DNA of 64,000 nucleotides from Pseudoxanthomonas sp. SE1 (GCF_029542205.1 NZ_CP113783.1:3835001-3899000), one strand, 5' to 3'. Shown: positions 32,278-41,891, counted from the first letter of the stretch. Notes: generated by a model from the letters alone, not told the origin. Made by a program: numbers and translations.

Positions 32278-34419
32278 TTATTTCTTCTTCGGGATGTACA
32301 GGTCGGTGATGGTGCCTTCGTAGACCTCGGCCGCCATCGCCACCGATTCGCTGAGCGTCGGGTGCGGATGGATGGTCGCGCCGATGTCGCCGGCTTCCGC
32401 GCCCATCTCGATCGCCAGCGCGAGTTCGCTGATCAGGTCCCCGGCGTGCACGCCGACGATGCCGGCGCCGATGATGCGGTGGGTGTGTTCGTCGAAGATC
32501 AGCTTGGTCGAGCCTTCGCCGCGGCCGATGCCGACCGCACGCGCCGACGCCACCCACGGGAACTTGCCCACGCCGATCTTCAGGCCCTTGGCCTTGGCTT
32601 CGGTCTCGGTCACGCCGACCCACGCGATTTCCGGATCGGTATAGGCCACGGACGGAATCACGCGGGCCACCCACTCCTTCTTCTCGCCGGCCGCCACTTC
32701 TGCGGCCAGCTTGCCTTCGTGCGTGGCCTTGTGCGCCAGCATCGGCTGGCCCACCAGGTCGCCGATGGCGAAGATGTGCGGCACGTTGGTGCGCATCTGC
32801 GCATCGACCGGGATGAAGCCGCGGTCGGTGACGGTGACGCCGGCCTTGTCGGCATCGAGCTTGCCACCGTTGGGCGAACGGCCCACGGCCACCAGCACGC
32901 GATCGAACGTCCCCGACTCCAGTTCCGGCTTCTGGCCTTCGGTGGCGCTTTCGAAGCCGACGGTGATGCCCTTCTTCGACGCTTCGACCTTGGCGGCCTT
33001 GGTCTTCAGGTGCACGGCCACGCCCTGCTTCTTCAGGCGGTCGGCGAGCGGCTTCACCAGGTCCTTGTCGGCGCCCGGCATCAGCTGGTCCATGAACTCG
33101 ACCACGGTGACTTCGGCGCCCAGCGCGCGGTACACCGTCGCCATTTCCAGGCCGATGATGCCGCCGCCGACGACGAGCAGCTTCTTCGGCACTTCCTGCA
33201 GCTGCAGCGCATCGGTGGAATCCATCACGCGCGGATCGTCCCACGGGAAATTGGGCAGCTTCACCGCCTGCGAACCGGCGGCGATGATGCACTGCTCGAA
33301 GCGCAGGAGCTGCGTCTTGCCGTCGCTGCCGGCGATCTCCAGTTCGTTCGGCGAGACGAACTTCGCCACACCGGTCACCGTGCGCACCTTGCGCTGCTTG
33401 GCCATGCCGGCCAGGCCCTTGGTGAACTGGCCGACCACCTTGTCCTGCTTGAAGCCGCGCAGCTTGTCGAGGTCGATCTTCGGCTTGCCGAAACTGATGC
33501 CGATGTCGTCGGAATGCGAGGCTTCATCGATCAGCGCCGCCGCGTGCAGCAGCGCCTTTGACGGGATGCAGCCCACGTTGAGGCAGACGCCGCCGAGCGT
33601 GTCGTAGCGTTCGATGAGGACGGTGTCCAGACCGAGGTCGGCGGCGCGGAACGCGGCCGTGTAGCCGCCGGGACCGGAGCCGATCACGACGATGCGGCAT
33701 TCGATATCGGCGGGCTTGCCGGTGCCAAGCGCAGGCTTCGGCGCCGAGGTCGCGGGGACCGCCGGAGCCGCGGGCGATGGTGTCACCGGGGCGGCCTTGG
33801 CGGGCGCGGACGCGGCGCCCTCACCTTCCAGGATCGCGACCAGGCTGCCTTCGGCGAGTTCGTCGCCCAGCTTGACCTTGATTTCCTTGATCACGCCCGC
33901 GGCAGGCGACGGCACTTCCATCGTCGCCTTGTCGGATTCCAGCGTCACCAGACCCTGGTCCTTCTTCACCGTGTCGCCGACGGCGACCAGGATCTCGATG
34001 ACCGGAACGCCGTCGTAGTCGCCGATGTCGGGCACTTTGGCTTCGATCAATCCGCCACCGCCGGACGGCGCGGGTGCCGCGGCCGGTGCTGCAGGAGCGG
34101 GCGCCGACGCGGCAGGCGCCGCCGGTGCGGGCGCAGGCTTGGCGGGAGCTGCGGGCGCGGGCGCGGATGCCGCGGCGCCTTCAGCTTCCAGTACGGCCAC
34201 CACGCTGCCTTCGGACAGCGAATCGCCCAGCTTGACCTTGATTTCCTTCACCACGCCGGCGGCCGAGGACGGCACTTCCAGCGTGGCCTTGTCCGATTCC
34301 AGCGTGACCAGGCCCTGGTCCTTCTTCACCGTGTCGCCGACGGCGACGAGGATCTCGATGACCGGCACATCGCTGTAATCGCCGATGTCGGGGACTTTGA
34401 CTTCAATCGTGTTCGCCAT
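32278..34419 (-). CDS. lpdA: Dihydrolipoamide dehydrogenase (E3) with two N-terminal lipoyl domains
   Basis: A 713-residue FAD enzyme of the pyruvate dehydrogenase complex that reoxidises dihydrolipoamide with NAD+. Residues 1-80 and ~123-205 are two lipoyl domains with lipoyl-lysines K44 and K164 (ESDKATxEV), joined by Ala/Pro-rich linkers. The E3 core (~240-713) has GSGPGGYTAAFRAADLG, the redox disulfide CLNVGCIPSK, and the C-terminal HPHPTLSE with the catalytic His. One lipoyl domain on E3 is known in several proteobacteria; two is uncommon. It lies after aceF behind a REP-like element, and aceE is not in the window. It probably serves as E3 for pyruvate dehydrogenase. Confidence 0.97.
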   Translation of the reverse strand: MANTIEVKVPDIGDYSDVPVIEILVAVGDTVKKDQGLVTLESDKATLEVPSSAAGVVKEIKVKLGDSLSEGSVVAVLEAEGAAASAPAPAAPAKPAPAPAAPAASAPAPAAPAAAPAPSGGGGLIEAKVPDIGDYDGVPVIEILVAVGDTVKKDQGLVTLESDKATMEVPSPAAGVIKEIKVKLGDELAEGSLVAILEGEGAASAPAKAAPVTPSPAAPAVPATSAPKPALGTGKPADIECRIVVIGSGPGGYTAAFRAADLGLDTVLIERYDTLGGVCLNVGCIPSKALLHAAALIDEASHSDDIGISFGKPKIDLDKLRGFKQDKVVGQFTKGLAGMAKQRKVRTVTGVAKFVSPNELEIAGSDGKTQLLRFEQCIIAAGSQAVKLPNFPWDDPRVMDSTDALQLQEVPKKLLVVGGGIIGLEMATVYRALGAEVTVVEFMDQLMPGADKDLVKPLADRLKKQGVAVHLKTKAAKVEASKKGITVGFESATEGQKPELESGTFDRVLVAVGRSPNGGKLDADKAGVTVTDRGFIPVDAQMRTNVPHIFAIGDLVGQPMLAHKATHEGKLAAEVAAGEKKEWVARVIPSVAYTDPEIAWVGVTETEAKAKGLKIGVGKFPWVASARAVGIGRGEGSTKLIFDEHTHRIIGAGIVGVHAGDLISELALAIEMGAEAGDIGATIHPHPTLSESVAMAAEVYEGTITDLYIPKKK

Positions 34420-34432
34420 ACCACTCTCTTTC

Positions 34433-34492
34433 GTAGGGTGGGCCTTGGCCCACCGTGGTGTGTTCGGGTCGGTGGGCCAGGGCCCACCCTAC
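34433..34492. repeat. REP-like double hairpin between aceF and lpdA
   Basis: GTAGGGTGGGCC...GGGCCCACCCTAC, two hairpins, starting 4 bases after the aceF stop; same family as the elements in the atp operon. Confidence 0.8.
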
Positions 34493-34496
34493 GGAC

Positions 34497-35924
34497 TTAC
34501 AGCAGCACGCGACGCATGTCGCCGAGCAACTGGGCGAGATAGGCCGTGAAGCGCGCCGCGGAGGCGCCGTCGATCACGCGGTGGTCGTAGCTCAGCGACA
34601 GCGGCAGCATCAGGCGCGGCTGGAACTGCTTGCCGTCCCACACCGGCTGGATCGAGGACTTGGACACGCCCAGGATGGCCACTTCCGGTGCGTTGACGAT
34701 GGGCGTGAACGCCACGCCGCCGATGCCGCCCAGCGAGGAGATCGAGAAGCAGCCGCCGGACATTTCGGCCGGGCCCAGCTTGCCGTCGCGCGCTTTCTTG
34801 GCCAGCTCACCGGTTTCCTGCGCGATCTCGTTGACGCCCTTCTTGTCGACGTCGCGAATCACCGGCACGACCAGGCCGTTCGGCGTGTCGGCGGCGAAGC
34901 CGACGTGGAAGTATTTCTTCAGCGTGAGGTTCTCGCCGCTGGCATCCAGCGACGCATTGAAGTCGGGGAACTTCTTCAGCGCGGACACGCTGGCCTTCAT
35001 CAGGAAGGCGAGCATGGTCAGCTTGATGCCGGCCTTTTCGTTTTCCTTGTTCAGCGCCACGCGCAGCGCTTCCAGGTCGGTGATGTCGGCGTGGTCGTGC
35101 TGGGTGACGTGCGGGATCATCGCCCAGTTGCGCGCCAGGTTGGCGCCGGAAATCTTCTTGATGCGCGACAGCGCGACAGTTTCGGTCTCGCCGAACTTGC
35201 TGAAGTCCACCTTCGGCCATGGCAGCAGGTTGAGCCCGCCCCCCGCGGCCACCGGCGCACCGGCGGATGCCGGGGCGGCCACGCCACCGGCCAGCGCGCC
35301 CTTGACGTACTTCTGCACGTCTTCCTTGCTGATCCGGCCACCACGCTCGCTGCCCTTCACCTGGTTGAGGTCCACGCCCAGTTCACGCGCGAACAGGCGC
35401 ACGGCGGGACTGGCGTAGGCGACCTTCTCCGGCAGCACGCGGTCGGCGTTGAACTCGACCGGCGGCGAGCGCGGCGGGGAGGCCTCCGGGTCGATGCCCG
35501 GCTTGTCGTCCAGCACGCGCGAGGCCACGGGCGCCACAGCCGGCGCGGCGCGTTCCTGCGCAATCTCGCGCTGGGTGATCTTGTCGGGGGTCGGCGATAC
35601 CGCGACCGGCTCGACCTTCGCGCCGGTCTCGGCGGTGGCGGTCTGCGCGGGTGCGGCGGCGGGCTTCGCCTCGGCGGCGCCTTCGCTCACTTCGATCAGC
35701 GCCACCACCGCGCCTTCCGCGATTTCGTCGCCCAGCTTGACCTTGATCTCCTTCACCACGCCGGAGAAGGCGGACGGTACTTCCATCGTGGCCTTGTCCG
35801 ATTCCAGCGTGACCAGGCCCTGGTCCTTCTTCACCGTGTCGCCCACGGCCACCAGGATCTCGATCACCGGTACGCCGTCGTAGTCACCGATGTCGGGGAC
35901 TTTGGCTTCCTTGATGTCGGACAT
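34497..35924 (-). CDS. aceF: Dihydrolipoamide acetyltransferase (E2) of pyruvate dehydrogenase
   Basis: A 475-residue core subunit. One lipoyl domain (1-~80, K44), an Ala/Pro linker, a peripheral-subunit-binding domain around ASPAVRLFARELGVDLNQV, and the catalytic domain ending with SYDHRVIDGASAARF (the active-site His-Asp motif). Many gammaproteobacterial E2 proteins carry three lipoyl domains. Here there is one, and two are on E3. The lipoyl domain is nearly identical to the second one in LpdA. GGAG lies before the ATG. Confidence 0.97.
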   Translation of the reverse strand: MSDIKEAKVPDIGDYDGVPVIEILVAVGDTVKKDQGLVTLESDKATMEVPSAFSGVVKEIKVKLGDEIAEGAVVALIEVSEGAAEAKPAAAPAQTATAETGAKVEPVAVSPTPDKITQREIAQERAAPAVAPVASRVLDDKPGIDPEASPPRSPPVEFNADRVLPEKVAYASPAVRLFARELGVDLNQVKGSERGGRISKEDVQKYVKGALAGGVAAPASAGAPVAAGGGLNLLPWPKVDFSKFGETETVALSRIKKISGANLARNWAMIPHVTQHDHADITDLEALRVALNKENEKAGIKLTMLAFLMKASVSALKKFPDFNASLDASGENLTLKKYFHVGFAADTPNGLVVPVIRDVDKKGVNEIAQETGELAKKARDGKLGPAEMSGGCFSISSLGGIGGVAFTPIVNAPEVAILGVSKSSIQPVWDGKQFQPRLMLPLSLSYDHRVIDGASAARFTAYLAQLLGDMRRVLL

Positions 35925-35962
35925 GGCGTTACTCCGGTATGGGCGTGAAGAAGGGAACCCCT

Positions 35963-35991
35963 ATTGTGTCCGCAGTGGCGCGATGCGCCAA
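35963..35991 (-). promoter_or_regulatory. Candidate promoter of aceF-lpdA
   Basis: On the minus strand TTGGCG (35986-35991) and CACAAT (35963-35968) are 17 bases apart, 39 bases before the aceF start. Each box matches consensus at four of six positions. The remaining ~140 bases to the next gene show nothing else. Confidence 0.4.
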
Positions 35992-36130
35992 CCATTCCTT
36001 CGGACTAATTGCTGTCCACATCAGGACATTGCGCGTCGTCGTGGAGGAAACGACGACACCACGCAAGCCTGCGGCCGCAGTGGTATCGCTTTGGTTCGAC
36101 GCTCGGCTCACACGATACGCCGCCGCATTG

Positions 36131-36652
36131 TCAGGCGGGTACGCGCAGCAACGGCGAGATCGCAGCCCACGCGTCCCGCAAGGCGTCGTGGCGGATCGCC
36201 GCGTTGGCAGGGCTGGTGGATGGCAAGGCGAACAGGGCTGGTATGCGGATTCCCTGCAGCCGCGGCTGTACATGGCGACGGAAGGCCTCCGCCGCTTTCC
36301 CACCGTTGAGCGCGATCGCCACGATACTGCGGTGCGCCATCAGCACCTCATCCAGGGGATTGGCGATCTCGCTGCCGCGCACGATGGCCGCATCCAGGCT
36401 GCCACGCCGCTCGCACTGGCCAATGACATCCCACAGCCCCACGCCGGCCTGATGCAGGCAACTGATGCGGTGCTCGTACGAAGCGACGGGATCGAACCCG
36501 CAGATCGATGCCATCACCGGCCAGAACCGGTTGCGTGGATGGGCGTAGTAACGCACTGCCTGCAGCGAGGCGTCGCCCGGCATCGACCCCAGCACAAGCA
36601 CGCGACAGTCTGCCCCGATGCTCGGCGGCAGACCGGTGAGCACGTCCGCCAC
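36131..36652 (-). CDS. Mug/hypoxanthine-DNA-glycosylase-type (UDG superfamily) protein
   Basis: A 173-residue cytosolic protein. Its GSMPG motif (residues ~22-26), YYAHPRNRFWPVM block and C-terminal LPSTSPAN motif match the uracil-DNA-glycosylase superfamily, closest to family 6 (hypoxanthine-DNA glycosylase) and the Mug branch. It would remove deaminated or mismatched bases. The start is GTG at 36652, three bases after the stop of the DMT gene, so both are probably one transcript. Confidence 0.85.
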   Translation of the reverse strand: MADVLTGLPPSIGADCRVLVLGSMPGDASLQAVRYYAHPRNRFWPVMASICGFDPVASYEHRISCLHQAGVGLWDVIGQCERRGSLDAAIVRGSEIANPLDEVLMAHRSIVAIALNGGKAAEAFRRHVQPRLQGIRIPALFALPSTSPANAAIRHDALRDAWAAISPLLRVPA

Positions 36653-36655
36653 GGA

Positions 36656-37111
36656 TCAGCCGCCCGCCGACTGCCAGGGCTTCACCACCAGCAGCGCGCC
36701 GGCGACCACCAGCAGCAGGCCGACGACGCGCAGCGCATCCACGGGTTGCCGTGCATGCAGCACGCCGAAGTGGTCGAGTACGACCGAGCCCGCCAGTTGT
36801 CCCGCCACCACCAGGCAGATCAGCGAGGCCGCTCCCAGGCGGGGCACCAGCAACGTGGCCGAGGCGACGAACAGCGCCCCGATCACGCCCCCGGTCCATG
36901 CCCACCACGGCACCTTGGCCAGCGCGGCGGGCACGAACACCGGCCGGCTGAGCCACCACCACGCCAACAGCACCCCGGTTCCGACCATGAAGGACGCCAA
37001 CGAGGCGAACACGGGACCGAAGGTCTGTTTGCCGAGCGATGCATTGATCAGCGCCTGCAGCGGCAGCAGCATGCCGATGAAGAGGGCCAGGGCCACGCCG
37101 GTCGCGTTCAT
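36656..37111 (-). CDS. DMT-family small transporter (DUF606/YdcZ type)
   Basis: A 151-residue protein with five hydrophobic helices. The start at 37111 has a GGAGG site six bases before it; the upstream extension is unlikely to be translated. The pattern ALFIGMLLPLQALINASLG is typical of the DUF606/YdcZ group of the drug/metabolite transporter superfamily. Substrate unknown. Confidence 0.85.
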   Translation of the reverse strand: MNATGVALALFIGMLLPLQALINASLGKQTFGPVFASLASFMVGTGVLLAWWWLSRPVFVPAALAKVPWWAWTGGVIGALFVASATLLVPRLGAASLICLVVAGQLAGSVVLDHFGVLHARQPVDALRVVGLLLVVAGALLVVKPWQSAGG

Positions 37112-37203
37112 GCGCGCCTCCGCTGTCATGTCGAAGGCATCACGATACCCGAGGTGCCCGCCCATGCTTCGTGACGGCACCGAAGCAACGGTGGCGATGC
37201 TTC

Positions 37204-39828
37204 TCAGCGTCCAAGGTGACGATCGAAGAACGCCGCTGTCACCGCGTACGCTTCCTGCGATTCGGGCAGCTCCGGGTCCGAAAAGAACGCGTGCCACATG
37301 CCGTCCCAGACGTGCAGGTCCGCCTGCACGCCGGCCCTGGTCAGCAGCCGATGGCTCTGCAGCACCGAGCTCATCGCGAAATCGCGCGTGCCGGAGAGCA
37401 ACAGGGTCGGCGGGAAACGGGCGAGCAGCGCCGGATCATTCGCTGGCACCACCATCGGATCATCGGCGCGCGCACCCTTGAAGTACGGCAGGCGTTCGAC
37501 GATGGACACGGGGCCGTTGCCGATCGGATCGCCACTGAGCAGGGGGCCGACATAGGCGGAATCGCCACCCAGCGCCGCGACCGAACCGCAGAATGTGCCG
37601 ATCGCGCCCGGCAACGGAATCGCATCACGGACCAGGCGCGCCACGACCTGGCCGGTGAGCATGCCGCCTGCCGAACAGCCGTAGATACCGATGTTCGCCG
37701 CCGGATGGCGCTGCATGAGCGCCTTGTAGACGGCCACCACGTCGTCGGTCGCGGCGGGGAAGACATGCTCCGGCCCCTGCCGGTAGTCGACACCGACCAC
37801 CCGCACGCCGCCGAGCGCGGCAACCGGGATCGCCTCAACGAGCGCACCGCTGTGTTCGCCCCACAGGAAAGCGCCGCCGTGCAGCGCGATCAGTACCCGG
37901 TTGCGGTTGGCCGGCGCGATGCCATCCGCAGGCTCGACGATGTCGACGTCCACGCCCGCCACGGTATCGGTGGACAGCGTGACCGGATAGCGGGCACGCA
38001 TCCGCGCGACCCGGTCGCGGTTGATGCGATCGTAGAACGCGCGCGGGGCCTCGATGCCGCTGGAGAGGCCGGGCGCGGCGCGCCCCTCGGCCAGCACTCC
38101 ACTGAACCGTGCCTGCGCTTCCGGCGAGGCGTAGCGGGAGAACGGCACCGCGAACGCGGGCAGCTCCATCGTACCCGCGGAACCGCCTGCATCGACGGGC
38201 GCCCGCAGCAGTTCCTGCATCTTCAGATAGACGCCATTGCTCCAGCCGAACCCGACCACGTTGTCGGCATAACCCATGGTCACCTGCACGTCGGCATCGC
38301 CGCTCACCATGTTGTACTTCTCGCGGATGGTGCCGTCATGCGCGATGGCACGGTCGATGGTGGCGGTAAAGGCCCGCGCGATGCGGATGGCGTCGTCGCG
38401 CTTGCCATAACGGTCCAACCCCGCCACCACCAGCCAGTTGACCGGCGCCCATCCGAACGGCGCATCCCACTGCGCACCGCTGCGGTCGCGGCTCATCGCC
38501 AGGCCGCCCGGGTGCTCGAACAGCGCGAGCTTGCCGCGCAACGCATCGGCCTGCGCCGGTGATGCCGCCCCCGCCCACAGCGGGTAGAACGTGGTCACGT
38601 AGGGCTCGTCTGCGTGCCGGCCGGCGACAAAATCATAGTCGGCGTACATGCCTGCAGCGGGCCGCCACAGATGGCGATCCATGGCCGCCCGCCGCGTCGT
38701 CGCCGCCTGTTCGTAGACGACCGCGTCGCCGGGCTTTCCCAACCGTCGAGCGAACGCGGCCAGATCGCGCTCGTAGGCGTACAGCAGGCTGTTGAGGCAG
38801 ACCGGCGCGTAGTGGTGAGTCGCGCCGGCGAACGGGCCGAAGTGGAAGTTCACGTCGAACCCCGATTCGCGCATCGCGCGGTCGCCCAGGTAGAAGTCGG
38901 CGCGCAACCGGTAACCATCGACCCAGGCATCCCGGCATACCTGCGAGGCGACGACATCGCAGCTTTCCCGCTTCAGGCGCGCGGCTTCCGCTGCATCAGG
39001 GTGCTCGGACGCCGCGAGCAGCCAACCCGGATCGCGTGCCGGATGCGCGCGCAGCCAGGCGATCACCTTGCGCAGGTAGTCCGCCGTGCGCATCTCCAGC
39101 ACCGGTCCGCTGCCATAGTCGAAATAGCGAGCGAGTCCGGTGTCGCCCGCCAGGTGCTCGGGACGGGTCCAGGTGGCGTGGTCGCGCACCGCCAGCGGCC
39201 AGGCATGCGCCAGCCAGGCATCCGCTTCGGCGGTACTGCCGAAGGCCGAACCGTCATCGAGCATCGCGCGGATCATCGCCCCCAGGAACGGCGGCTGCGA
39301 GCGGGTGAGGTAATAGCTGCGGTTGGCGTTGAGCACGCCGCCGTAGTGCTCGACCTGGTACAGGAAATTGTCGACCATGTCGCGCGCCAGCGCGGCACGC
39401 CCGTCGGCCAGCAGGCCCAGCACGATGAAATAGCTGTCCCAGCCGTACATTTCGTTGAAGAAGCCGCCCGGCACCACATAGGGCTTGGGCAGGTACAACA
39501 GGCCTTGCTGCGCGAGCGTGTGCGGGTCGATGTCGCCGATCCGCGAAATCGTGCGTGGCAGCGCTCGCAGTTCCACGCCGCAGCGGCGGGCGGTGGCCAC
39601 AAGCGCGGCATCGGCCGGTGCGTCCGCCGGCACGTAGACCACCGGATGCGTCCCGACCTTGGGATCGGCGAGCGCCGAACAGTCCTCGACGCGGCGCGTG
39701 AGCGTGTCCCACCCCCGGTCGATGTACGCCTCCGTGCGCGCCGGATCGGGAGCAGCGGCGTGGGCCACGACCGGCGCGAACAGCAGCGACAGCAACAGGC
39801 AACCGAAGGTGGAAGCGGAACGCCTCAT
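37204..39828 (-). CDS. Secreted trehalase (GH37) fused to an HSL-type esterase
   Basis: An 874-residue protein with an N-terminal signal peptide (cleavage near AHA-A, ~residue 24). Residues ~30-545 are a GH37 trehalase with both family signatures: PGGFFNEMYGWDSYF at 120-134 and QWDAPFGWAP at 453-462. Residues ~570-874 are an alpha/beta hydrolase of the hormone-sensitive-lipase family: oxyanion motif HGGAF at 650-654, nucleophile S719 in GCSAG, D816, H846. Both catalytic sets look intact, so one periplasmic chain could both hydrolyse trehalose and cleave esters, possibly acylated trehalose. I do not recall this fusion from described enzymes. The start overlaps the previous stop (ATGA). It is the last gene of the sugar locus. 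Confidence 0.93.
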   Translation of the reverse strand: MRRSASTFGCLLLSLLFAPVVAHAAAPDPARTEAYIDRGWDTLTRRVEDCSALADPKVGTHPVVYVPADAPADAALVATARRCGVELRALPRTISRIGDIDPHTLAQQGLLYLPKPYVVPGGFFNEMYGWDSYFIVLGLLADGRAALARDMVDNFLYQVEHYGGVLNANRSYYLTRSQPPFLGAMIRAMLDDGSAFGSTAEADAWLAHAWPLAVRDHATWTRPEHLAGDTGLARYFDYGSGPVLEMRTADYLRKVIAWLRAHPARDPGWLLAASEHPDAAEAARLKRESCDVVASQVCRDAWVDGYRLRADFYLGDRAMRESGFDVNFHFGPFAGATHHYAPVCLNSLLYAYERDLAAFARRLGKPGDAVVYEQAATTRRAAMDRHLWRPAAGMYADYDFVAGRHADEPYVTTFYPLWAGAASPAQADALRGKLALFEHPGGLAMSRDRSGAQWDAPFGWAPVNWLVVAGLDRYGKRDDAIRIARAFTATIDRAIAHDGTIREKYNMVSGDADVQVTMGYADNVVGFGWSNGVYLKMQELLRAPVDAGGSAGTMELPAFAVPFSRYASPEAQARFSGVLAEGRAAPGLSSGIEAPRAFYDRINRDRVARMRARYPVTLSTDTVAGVDVDIVEPADGIAPANRNRVLIALHGGAFLWGEHSGALVEAIPVAALGGVRVVGVDYRQGPEHVFPAATDDVVAVYKALMQRHPAANIGIYGCSAGGMLTGQVVARLVRDAIPLPGAIGTFCGSVAALGGDSAYVGPLLSGDPIGNGPVSIVERLPYFKGARADDPMVVPANDPALLARFPPTLLLSGTRDFAMSSVLQSHRLLTRAGVQADLHVWDGMWHAFFSDPELPESQEAYAVTAAFFDRHLGR

Positions 39829-41891
39829 GGCTCGTCCACCGCCAGATAGACCGTGCTCCACAACTGCGCGGCGTTGGACTCATCCTCATGCGCGCCCTGC
39901 GCACCGAATGGCTCCAGGCGGTAGCGCCCATCGCCATATGACCACGACCACAACTCTGAAGTGCGGACGTCGTCGGTGGCGCGGATCGCCTGCCAGAGTC
40001 GCGCCTGCGCCTCCTGCAGCGCCTCGCGCGTGGAGGCAGGCAGGTCGTCGCGCGCCAGTTGCCGCCGCAGGCCTGCGGCCAGCACCGCCTGCTGCCACGC
40101 CCATACCACCGTGCCGTGGTAGGCGGCGTTGCCAAGCCGCGGCCATACCGCGCGATCGGCGTACGCGGGATTGGCGACGAGCAGGCCCACGTCCGTCATC
40201 AGGCCCGCGGGAAATGGCCGCATCATCGCAGCGACCTCCGTGTCCAGCGCGCGCGCATCGGGATGCCCGAACAGCAGGCGGAATCCCTCATCCGAATGCA
40301 ACACCGCCACCGGACGACCTTCCGCATCAAGCGCGATCGCCGGGAACGTCACCCCCGCTGCATCCAGCGATGCCAGCGCCGCGGTGTCGGGCACGCCGGC
40401 CTGCGCGGCATAAGCGCGCACCTGGGCCGCCGCCTGCGCGTGCGGGATCTTCACCGCGAACAGACCGACCGCCTCGCGCTCCCAGATGCCGGCGCGATCC
40501 GCCGCCGCCCTCAGCGTGCGCTGCTGCACATCGCTCATGTACGGCGCCAGCAGGCCGCTGTCGAGGAATCCACCGATCGCGCGCAGGGCCGCCGGCATCC
40601 AGACGGCATTGACGTCGTAGGGATAGCGGCCACGTCCGATGCCTTCGTTGCTGTCGCGCCACTGGCCGACCGGCTTGCCCTCCTTCAGCGCGACAAGGTT
40701 CGCTGGGACCGGCGACTCGGCGAAGGCGGCACTCTGCCCCGCCACGAACAGCAGGTTGCGCACCATCGCATCGCCGTTGCGCAGTCCACCCGCCCCGGAC
40801 CGCAGGAAATCGACGGCGCGCGCACGGCCGCGCGCGTCCTCCAGCAGCCATGCCGCGGCGACCGGCGGCAGCATATAGTCGTCGTCGATCATCACGTAGT
40901 CGTAAACCGGCGCGGCGGACGACGTGCCGTGTTCCTTGCGGTGGCGCAGCACCGCGAACTCGCCGATGTCCTCTTCGTGCGCCACTTCGCCGCCCGGCGA
41001 AAGCCGCGACAGCACCGCACCCAACCCGGCCTCCACCGCCGCCGGCTGCAGGGCCGGCATCAGCAGGCGCACCGACATCAGGGTGTCGCGGCCGAAGTAG
41101 GTGTTGAAGCGCCATGAGCCGGCCAGGAACTTCTCGCGGTAGCTGAGGAACTGCAGCGCCTGCCGGCTGCGCGGGTCGGTGGCGGCATGCGCGTTCAACA
41201 ACTCGTCCGCGGTGAACGGCGTCAGCGGGGTCTCGCCCGTCGTCGCGGTGATGCGCAGACGTAGCGGACCATCCGCACCGTCCGCCTGCAGCACGATCCT
41301 GCCATCGTCGCGGGTGAAGCGTCCGTTCTGCGCGTCCAGTGTGATCGCGTAGCCGGGCGCGCCGTCCAGGCGATCGCGCTGCCACGTCACCTTGTGGTCG
41401 CTCACCGCCGCCGTCGCGCGGGTGTCCTCGGGATAGGGCAGGCCAAGCTGGTAGTCGCGCAGCACGCGCACGCTGCCGAGCACGGCATCCTTCAGTACCA
41501 GGCGGCGCGCATCGACGCTCGCCTCGGCGGTGATGCCATGCCAGGCGTGCCCCTCGCGCAGGCGGCGTTCGCCGGTCACCGTTCCAAGCATCCAGTGGAC
41601 AGGTGTGGCCGTGTTTTCGAACCAGACACCGACGCCGCTGTTGCCGGCCGGGAATGCCACCAGCACGCGCGGCCGCGTGCCCGAGCTGAGCAGCAGGTGG
41701 GCGGCGACCGGTCCGTCCTGATGGAACGCGTTCTCGATGCGCCCCTCGGTGATGCGGAACTGCAATGGCGCCGGCGCGGACTCCTTCGCCAGCGCGGGCA
41801 TCAGCGCGCCGGCGGATGACAGGACGACGGCCGCCAGGAGGATGACGCTGGCGCGGCGCACGCGCGGAACAGAGAGCATGCGATCGATCAT
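39825..41891 (-). CDS. Secreted debranching-enzyme-like (six-hairpin) glycosidase, specificity unknown
   Basis: A 688-residue protein starting MIDRML at 41891, where the ATG overlaps the MFS stop (ATGA). A signal peptide (~1-36) is followed by a beta-sandwich-like N-terminal part and an all-helical C-terminal domain. The motif YFGRDTLMS at 265-273 resembles the GRDTxIS motif of glycogen-debranching amylo-alpha-1,6-glucosidases (GH133). The WRDSNEGIG...YDVNAVW stretch also fits. It is probably a glycoside hydrolase of the (alpha/alpha)6-barrel type acting in the periplasm. The substrate and catalytic residues are not known; a lipoprotein-like or binding role cannot be excluded. Confidence 0.6.
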   Translation of the reverse strand: MIDRMLSVPRVRRASVILLAAVVLSSAGALMPALAKESAPAPLQFRITEGRIENAFHQDGPVAAHLLLSSGTRPRVLVAFPAGNSGVGVWFENTATPVHWMLGTVTGERRLREGHAWHGITAEASVDARRLVLKDAVLGSVRVLRDYQLGLPYPEDTRATAAVSDHKVTWQRDRLDGAPGYAITLDAQNGRFTRDDGRIVLQADGADGPLRLRITATTGETPLTPFTADELLNAHAATDPRSRQALQFLSYREKFLAGSWRFNTYFGRDTLMSVRLLMPALQPAAVEAGLGAVLSRLSPGGEVAHEEDIGEFAVLRHRKEHGTSSAAPVYDYVMIDDDYMLPPVAAAWLLEDARGRARAVDFLRSGAGGLRNGDAMVRNLLFVAGQSAAFAESPVPANLVALKEGKPVGQWRDSNEGIGRGRYPYDVNAVWMPAALRAIGGFLDSGLLAPYMSDVQQRTLRAAADRAGIWEREAVGLFAVKIPHAQAAAQVRAYAAQAGVPDTAALASLDAAGVTFPAIALDAEGRPVAVLHSDEGFRLLFGHPDARALDTEVAAMMRPFPAGLMTDVGLLVANPAYADRAVWPRLGNAAYHGTVVWAWQQAVLAAGLRRQLARDDLPASTREALQEAQARLWQAIRATDDVRTSELWSWSYGDGRYRLEPFGAQGAHEDESNAAQLWSTVYLAVDEP

